NCBI RefSeq assembly: GCF_905171775.1
Contig: NC_053489.1
Coordinates: forward strand, 396,013,983 to 396,077,982
Length of the DNA stretch: 64,000 bases
Reading direction: 5' to 3'
Source: Rana temporaria
Lineage: Eukaryota > Chordata > Amphibia > Anura > Ranidae
Below are positions 57,773 to 64,000 of this stretch, in pieces (the stretch's first letter is position 1; every line of letters begins with the position of its first letter). The notes beneath the pieces were generated by a model. That model worked only from the letters and a program-made list of their open reading frames with translations, searched no databases and was not told the origin of the DNA. The translations under genes and the position numbers were made by a program.

Positions 57773-58159
57773 TGTAAACATACCCTGAAAGCTGGAGATC
57801 TAGGGGAGTTTTTAATAAAATGAGTACCTCTGGGACTATAATTGTTCCATTACCAGTTTTTGGTCTCTAAATGTAGATAAGATAATATGTATGCTACAAT
57901 GTCAAACCATAATTACACACCTGTATCAGATAACCCTCTACACCTATCTGGATATAAAGCTTTTAGTTAGGTCAAATTTGCCTGTGGAAATTAGCATATA
58001 AAGCCACCAACATCCCCTCACATCTGATTGGAGAAGGCTTCTTTGTGACATACATAACTTTAATGTCAACAGCATATTGGTAGTGTCTGAAATGTATTCA
58101 TTCTCCAGACTGTCAGGGTCCAGCTGCTAAAAGGTGTTTGTTCTTTGTCTTATTCTACA
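57773..58159. other. Unclassified stretch
   Basis: No feature recognised. Confidence 0.4.
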
Positions 58160-58454
58160 GGGTTGATTTATTAAAACTGTGGAGTGCAAAATCTGGTGCA
58201 GCTCTGCATCGAAAATCCAAGTTTTTTGGTCAAAGCTTAAAGCTGAACTCCAGCTTTTGATACACTTTATATTGCACATCCAGTGGCCTCACATGTTAGT
58301 GAGGGACAGAGTTTGTTTGGGCCATGGTGGCCCAAGCAAACTATGTCAAGTACTGTATATCAAGAGCTGGAGTTTAGCTTTAATTGAATAAGCTGAAGTT
58401 AGAAGGTGATTGGCTACCATGCACAGCTGTACCATATTTTAGCAAATCAACCCC
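58160..58454. mobile_element. MITE with GGGTTGATTTATTAAA termini
   Basis: GGGTTGATTTATTAAAACTG at the left and TTTTAGCAAATCAACCC at the right are inverted. AAGCTGAACTCCAGCTTTTGAT and TCAAGAGCTGGAGTTTAGCTT pair internally. The terminal sequence resembles the Harbinger-type MITE at 26201. Confidence 0.75.
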
Positions 58455-58915
58455 TCCTTGTCATTGGAGCAGAAGATTAAATACATAATTCTGTATTTTC
58501 TAATCCTTTTTTATTTTAAACAAATCTTTTGCTTGTCTCTTGGAACTTTTATTGATAGGCAACTATTGATCAGTGGCTCCAAATTAATACTAACTACTGC
58601 AGTAGGGAACAGACACTAAAAGACATACTCAGCATCTTTCCAAGTAACTGTTCTGTTAATTCAGTGCATCTGTAGTTTCTTTATGCTTGCACATGTTTGT
58701 ATAATGGATGTCAGCAAAGCTTACCCTTATTCACTGGGGAAAGTTGCCTTTCAAAGTGCAACTTCCCTTGCAAAGTGACCAGCCTTTATGTCTTTAGTAA
58801 ATGAACCCCACTGAATCTGACTGTTTCGCAGAAGCACAACGGTTTGTTTAGCAGGACAGTATCACCCAAAACATTTGTGTTTTGCAATTTTATTCCATTT
58901 ACGTTGAAATGTATC
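58455..58915. other. Unclassified stretch
   Basis: A TTTAGTAAATGAACCCCA word near 58794 resembles a Harbinger MITE end, without a partner. Confidence 0.4.
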
Positions 58916-59398
58916 TTAAAGTGGAGGTTCACCCAAAAAATCTATTTTTAACATTAGATTGAGGCTAATTACGGGAAGCAGAATCGGGTGATTTTTTTTT
59001 TAATCAATGCAGTACTAACCGTTTTAGAGATAGATGTTCTCCGTGGCTTCCGGGTATGGGCTGCGGGACTGGGCGTTCCTATTTGATTGACAGCCTTCCG
59101 ACCGTCGCATACAGCGCGTCACGAGTTTCCGAAAGTAGCCGAACGTCGGTGCGCAGGCTCCGTATAGAGCCGCACCGACGTTCGGCAACTCGTGACGCGC
59201 TGTATGCGACCGTCGGAAGGCTGTCAACCAAATATGAACGCCCAGTCCCGAAGACCATACCCGGAAGCAGGGGAGAACATCTATCTCTAAAACGGTAAGT
59301 ACTGCATTGTTTTAAAAAAAAACACACCCGATTCTGCTTCCCGTAATTAGCCTCAATCTAATGTTAAAAAAAAAAATTCGGGTGAACCCCCGCTTTAA
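58916..59398. mobile_element. Long-hairpin MITE, TTAAAGTGGAGGTTCACCC ends
   Basis: Left TTAAAGTGGAGGTTCACCC and right GGGTGAACCCCCGCTTTAA. The whole element folds on itself: TTGACAGCCTTCCGACCGTC pairs with GACCGTCGGAAGGCTGTCAA across a loop near 59150. The closely matched arms mean it is a recent or gene-converted copy. It is GC-rich in the middle, and the 70-80 codon frames are palindrome artefacts. Confidence 0.92.
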
Positions 59399-60218
59399 TA
59401 ATATGATGCTATAGTATGTGCATAGTTCATGAGCTTGCTCAGAATTGCAAGAGAAGAGCATTCCCTGTTTCTCTGTTTTCTGTAATGGATATATAATAGT
59501 TGCATTGCATCATCCATAGTTTGTATTTCTTTCTGTACTCTTAGATAAGCATAGTCATCATATTTTGCAAGCAGATATTTAAATTAAATTCCCTTCTCAT
59601 TTTAAATTTACCACTGACATTTTTATTCTTGAGAAAATGTGTATTCTTAAACCAAAGGGATTATAATGATTTTCTATATATTCTTCCAAATATTTCTTGT
59701 GGCAAATAAACTGTTTACAATTTCTTTAACCTGTAATAAAAATTAGTTATTTCAGATTCCAATCAACTGACAATAATTGTAGGCTAACATTTAGTCCAAC
59801 CAATATATTTTCCTATTTGGGGTAAATGTTTGGACAATATCAATCAAGAATGGATTTCATTCCATTTACATCACTCTTCTTGAATCTTGGAAAAATATCA
59901 AATCTCTTGGTTAGGGCGCATAATGTCAATAAAGATGGTCCTCCTTCCCAAACTACTTTATTTATTTTAAACTTTTCCTATGAAGACATCTTTTCATGTA
60001 TTGAGTTCAATACAAAATCAAATATTCTCCTTTATCTAGGATAAGTATAAATTATTTTTCAGCACAAATAGCTTGACTATCAACATACAACAATTATATT
60101 GATCCACCTCTTTTTCATTGAAGCACTGGAATTGGATCCTATTTCCAATAAAACAGTTTAATGGATTCCCCAAAAATCTGTAAAATGGCAGGATGATTGA
60201 AGATACAGACTTGCATCA
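59399..60218. other. Unclassified AT-rich intron
   Basis: No repeat ends or exons recognised. Confidence 0.45.
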
Positions 60219-60220
60219 TA

Positions 60221-61820
60221 CAGGTGAAACTCGAAAAATTAGAATATCGCGCAAAAGTTCATTTATTTTACTAATGCAACTTAAAAGGTGAAACTAATAT
60301 ATGAAATAGACTCATTACATGCAAAGCAAGATAGTTCAAGCCGTGATTTGTCATACTTGTGATGATTATGGCTTATAGCTCATGAAAACCTCAAATCCAC
60401 AATCTCAGAAAATTAGAATATTACATGCAATCAATAAAAGAAGGGTTGTACATAAAACGATATCGGACCTCTGAAAAGTATAATTATACATATGTACTCA
60501 GTACTTGGTTTGGGCCCCTTTTGCAAGCATATACTGCCTCAATGCGGCGTGGCATGGAAGTTATCAGCTTGTGGCACTGCTGAGGTGTTATGGAGGACCA
60601 GGATGCTTCAATAGTGGCCTTCAGCTCTTCTGCATTGTCTCATGTCTCTCATCTTTCTCTTGTCAATGCCCCATAGATTCTCTATGGGGTTCACGTCAGG
60701 CGAGTTTGCTGGCCAATCAAGCACAGTAATCCCATGGTCATTAAACCAGGTTTTGGTGCTTTAGGCAGTGGGGGCAGGTGCCAAGTCCTGCTGGAAAATG
60801 AAGTCAGCATGCCCATAGATCTTATCTGCCGAAGGAAGCAGGAAGTGCTCCAAAATCTCGTAGATGGCTGCGTTGACCCTGGACTTAATGAAGCACAGTG
60901 GACCAACACCAGCAGATGACATGGCTCCCCAAATCAACACAGACTGTGGTAACTTCACACTGGACTTCAAGCATCTTGCAGTGTGTGCCTCCATTCTTCC
61001 TCCATACTCTGAGTCCTTGGTTTCCAAATGAGATGCAAAATTTGCTCTCTTTAGAAAATAGGACTTTGGACCACTGAGCAACAGACCAGGTCTGTTTTTC
61101 TTTAGCCCAGGTAAGACACTTCTGACGTTGTTTGTTGTTCAGTAGTGGCTTGACAAGAGGAATACGACATTTGAAACCAGTCCAGGATCCGTCTGTGTGT
61201 GGTACCTCTTGATGCACTGACTCCAGCCTCAGTCCACTCCTTGTGAAAGTCCCCAACACTTTTGAATGGAATTTTCCTGACAATCCTTTCCAGGCTGCGG
61301 TTATCCCTGCTGCTTGTACTCGTTTTTCTTCCACACTTTTCCCTTCCACATAACTTCCTATTAATGTGCTTTGATACAGCACTTTGGGAACATCCAACTT
61401 CTTTTGCAATTACCTTTCTGATGCTTTCCCTCCTTATGGAGGGTTTCAATTATGTTTTTCTGCACAACTGTCAGGTCAGCAGTCTCTCCCATGATTGTGA
61501 TTAATACTGAACCAGACTAAGAGACCATTGAAAGGCTCAGGAACCATTTGCAGGTGTTATGGCTTAATAAGCTAATTAGAGTGGGACACTTTGAGGCTAG
61601 AATATTGCACCTTTTCACAATATTCAAATTTTCTGAGATTGTGGATTTGGGGTTTCCATGAGCTGTAAGCCATAATCATCACAATTATGACAAATCACGG
61701 CTTGAACTATCTTGCTTTGCATGTAATGAGTCTACCTCATATATTAGTTTCACCTTTTAAGTTGCATTAGTGAAATAAATTAACTTTTGCACGATATTCT
61801 AATTTTTCGAGTTTCACCTG
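60221..61820 (-). mobile_element. Tc1-like transposon, full length (1600 bp)
   Basis: TA dinucleotides (60219-60220 and 61821-61822) flank CAGGTGAAACTCGAAAAATT and its complement. Terminal repeats of about 205 bp (60221-60425 and 61615-61820) contain a second inner match (AAAAGGTGAAACTAATATAT), the IR/DR layout that Tc1 transposases bind twice. The transposase is encoded on the minus strand and is broken. Confidence 0.96.
60490..61492 (-). pseudogene. Tc1 transposase pseudogene
   Basis: ATG at 61490-61492 reads MGETADLTVVQKN, then shifts frame into KEVGCSQSAVSKHINRKLCG (helix-turn-helix DNA-binding part) and later frames reading FSKESKFCISFGNQGLRVWR (region of the first catalytic Asp, where the D is altered) and FIFQQDLAPAPTA (second Asp, with the usual following His changed to Pro). 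Near 60670 the third catalytic residue is kept in WPANSPDVNPIENLWG. At least two frame changes divide it. The sequence is much better kept than the Tc1 relic at 18195, to which it is clearly related. Confidence 0.92.
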
Positions 61821-61822
61821 TA

Positions 61823-62197
61823 TATGACACACCACTGCAGATTGCTCCATTAATATTGCTGCAATTGAATCTAATTATAAGCTACTAATACGTTGGTATA
61901 TGGTTCCCCAAAGCCTAGACAGATATAAACCTTTGAAAGCTGGCAAATCCCTTGGGCTGCCAAGCAAAAGGAATCCTCATACATATTTGGTGGGACAAAA
62001 CAACTTTGGACGGATATTTATAGAGTAAGTAATACATACATACACACATATTGATAGCAATTAATTTATATTAAATTCATGTAATAAACAAATAGTGAAA
62101 AAAGGAAATTATATGCACCCTTCAACCTTCTTCCACCCCACTGCGCCAATCAATATACAAACCCCAAAAAAGCAGCTACTTAAAAAATGGGAATGAT
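61823..62197. other. Unclassified stretch
   Basis: No feature recognised. Confidence 0.4.
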
Positions 62198-63972
62198 ATG
62201 TGAAAAATTCTGATTGAACAAAATAGTAGCGCCATGTGCAAAAATTATTTTGAACAATCCTAAATAAATGTGAAAATAAATCTGTGACAAAATATACACA
62301 TTTTAAACTATAATAAGTATGTGAGAAGTGAAAAAATATATATTAATGAAAATAAACAATATAAATAATACTGTAAAGTGTTCCAAGAAAAAAAACGTTC
62401 ATCCAGTAATAAAAAGGATAATTTTAACAAGTCCATAAGTGATTAAATTCCAAGTGATTAAACTATAGAACCCTATTTGAAAAAGTCCTGAGCGACGAAA
62501 CTGGTCTAGGAGTGGTTACATGGCATACCAGGAAAACGTTCGGAATACCGACCACCGTGTGTGTAGTGCTTTGAAGTGAAGAGGGGAACGAACGGAGCAG
62601 GGGGTGAGACTGACGGTTTACCTTAGGTCCGCCGAGACCATAATACAACAAGCTTATTGTGAAATTGTCTGTGGTTTGGAGCCCACTGCCGAGTTCATTG
62701 TTGAAGTGCCTCTATTTGTTTTGCTAAATGTGAGTGCAACGTGTGAAGTTTTTTTTACTGTTTTTAATAAATTAGTTTTGATATACTTCACTATTGGAGC
62801 CACTTTTACTTTTTCATGTGGAGTAACTTCTGATTTATGGGAACACTGGTGGAGTTGATTATTTTGTTTGGAGATTTATTCAGCTCTATTGCCAAGCATG
62901 CAAATGCAAGGCATATTTTATTGGTAAGCGCAATTCTTTTGGGTGTGGAGTCACTGAGCACTATGGTGTGGTGAAAGGTTTCAAGCAAGATTGTTTAAGA
63001 AGATTTTTTGGACACTTTGGGCCAGATTCACAAAAGAGATACGACGGCGTATCTCCTGATATGCCGTCGTATCTCTGAGATACGATTGTCGTATCTATGC
63101 GCCTGATTCATAGAATCAGGTTACGCATAGATAGCCCTAAGATCCGACAGGTGTAACTGTGTTACACCGTCGGATCTTAGGCTGCAATTCTAGGCCGGCC
63201 GCTAGGTGGCGATTCCATTGCGGTTGGCGTAGAATATGCAAATGACTAGTTACGCCGATTCACGAACGTCCGCTTTGCCCGTCGATCTAAATTTACGTTG
63301 TTTCCGTAGAGATGCGTCGCGTAAAACTAAGCATGCCCTCTAGGTGGTCTAACCAATGTTAAGTATGGCCGTCGTTCCCGCGTCAAATTTTGTAATTTCA
63401 CGTCGTTTGCGTAAGTCGTCCGTTAATTGGCGCCATTTACGTTAACGTCGAAACCAATGACGTCCTTGCGACGTCATTTAGCGCAGTGCACGTAGGGAAA
63501 TTTTAGGGACGGAGCATGCGCAGTACGTTCGGCGCGGGAACGCGCCTAATTTAAATGGTCCCCGCCCCATTTGAATTAGGCGGGCTTGCGCCGGGCGGAT
63601 TTACGCTACGCCGCCGCAAGTTTACAGGTAAGTGCTTTGTGAAGCAAGCACTTACGCTGTAAACTTGCGGCGGTGTAACGTAAATGGGATACGTTACGCC
63701 GCCGCAGCGTAACGCAATTGTATGTGAATCTGGCCCTTTAAGTTTAATCACTTTAATCCTTTTTATTACTGGATGAATGTTTTTTTCTTGGAACACTTTA
63801 TTATTTATATTGTTTTTTTCATTAATATATATTTTTTCACTTCTCACATATACTTATTATAGTTTCATATGTGTATATTATGTCACAGATTTATTTTCAC
63901 ATTTATTTAGGATTGTTCAAAATAATTTTTGCACATAGCGCTACTATTTTGTTCATTCAGAATTTTTCACAT
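62198..63972. mobile_element. Large foldback element with about 220-bp arms
   Basis: Left arm 62198-62421 (ATGTGAAAAATTCTGATTGAA ... CATCCAGTAATAAAAAGG) is the reverse complement of right arm 63755-63972. The interior of about 600 bp before the nested MITE has no known ORF. MITE A7 lies between the interior and the right arm. The class is unknown; the inverted arms suggest a non-autonomous DNA transposon. Confidence 0.85.
63019..63736. mobile_element. GGGCCAGATTCAC MITE (copy A7), TTT duplication
   Basis: TTT flanks (63016-63018 and 63737-63739). GGGCCAGATTCACAAAAGAG and TATGTGAATCTGGCCC are inverted ends. It has the CCTAAGATCCGACAGGTGTA hairpin and AAGTATGGCCGTCGTTCCCG. It is nested in the large foldback element. 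Confidence 0.93.
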
Positions 63973-64000
63973 GAAATTCATATAACAAGCAAAAGAAAAA

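Overview
The window is non-coding, transposon-packed DNA from a vertebrate genome. The density of cut-and-paste DNA transposons and MITEs, together with Tc1, piggyBac, hAT, Penelope, CR1-like, L1-like and tyrosine-recombinase elements, suggests an amphibian, most likely a ranid-type frog. That placement is inferred from repeat style and not from any database match. There are no bacterial or viral genes.

The only host gene I can support is a plus-strand gene of the SSBP family (single-stranded DNA-binding protein, partner of LDB1). Three small exons of its proline/glycine-rich region lie at 30259-30342, 44325-44384 and 45326-45392. All have consensus splice sites and a continuous reading frame. 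Sequence details favour SSBP4 over SSBP3. The upstream exons (LisH end) and downstream exons must lie outside the window, so nearly everything else here is intron. The intron between the first two exons is about 14 kb.

Regions: 1-10 kb holds foldback/MITE elements, a TTAA-type MITE and a CR1-type LINE tail. 10-12 kb holds a piggyBac MITE nested inside another MITE. 13-20 kb holds MITEs, a GC/A-rich tandem array and a dead Tc1 fragment. 21-28 kb holds three copies of one repeat (one interrupted by a hAT MITE with a perfect 8-bp target duplication), Harbinger-like MITEs and a LINE fragment. 30-35 kb holds the first SSBP exon, MITEs and a Tc1 element. 35-41 kb holds a possible LTR and a Penelope-like element with long inverted termini. 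41-47 kb holds MITEs, an L1 tail and the other two SSBP exons.

The most notable unit is at 48152-54143: a relic with Ngaro-like split direct repeats (A1 ... B1-A2-B2), a decayed tyrosine recombinase and a large 48-bp-period satellite in its body. 54.8-57.8 kb is a piggyBac element with a broken transposase, both acidic residues of its last catalytic motif changed to Asn, and a MITE inserted in it. 60.2-61.8 kb is an end-to-end Tc1 element. The last 2 kb is a large foldback element with a Harbinger-like MITE inside.

None of the transposase, reverse transcriptase or recombinase genes looks intact. The window reads as an archive of nested insertions in the introns of one conserved developmental regulator.
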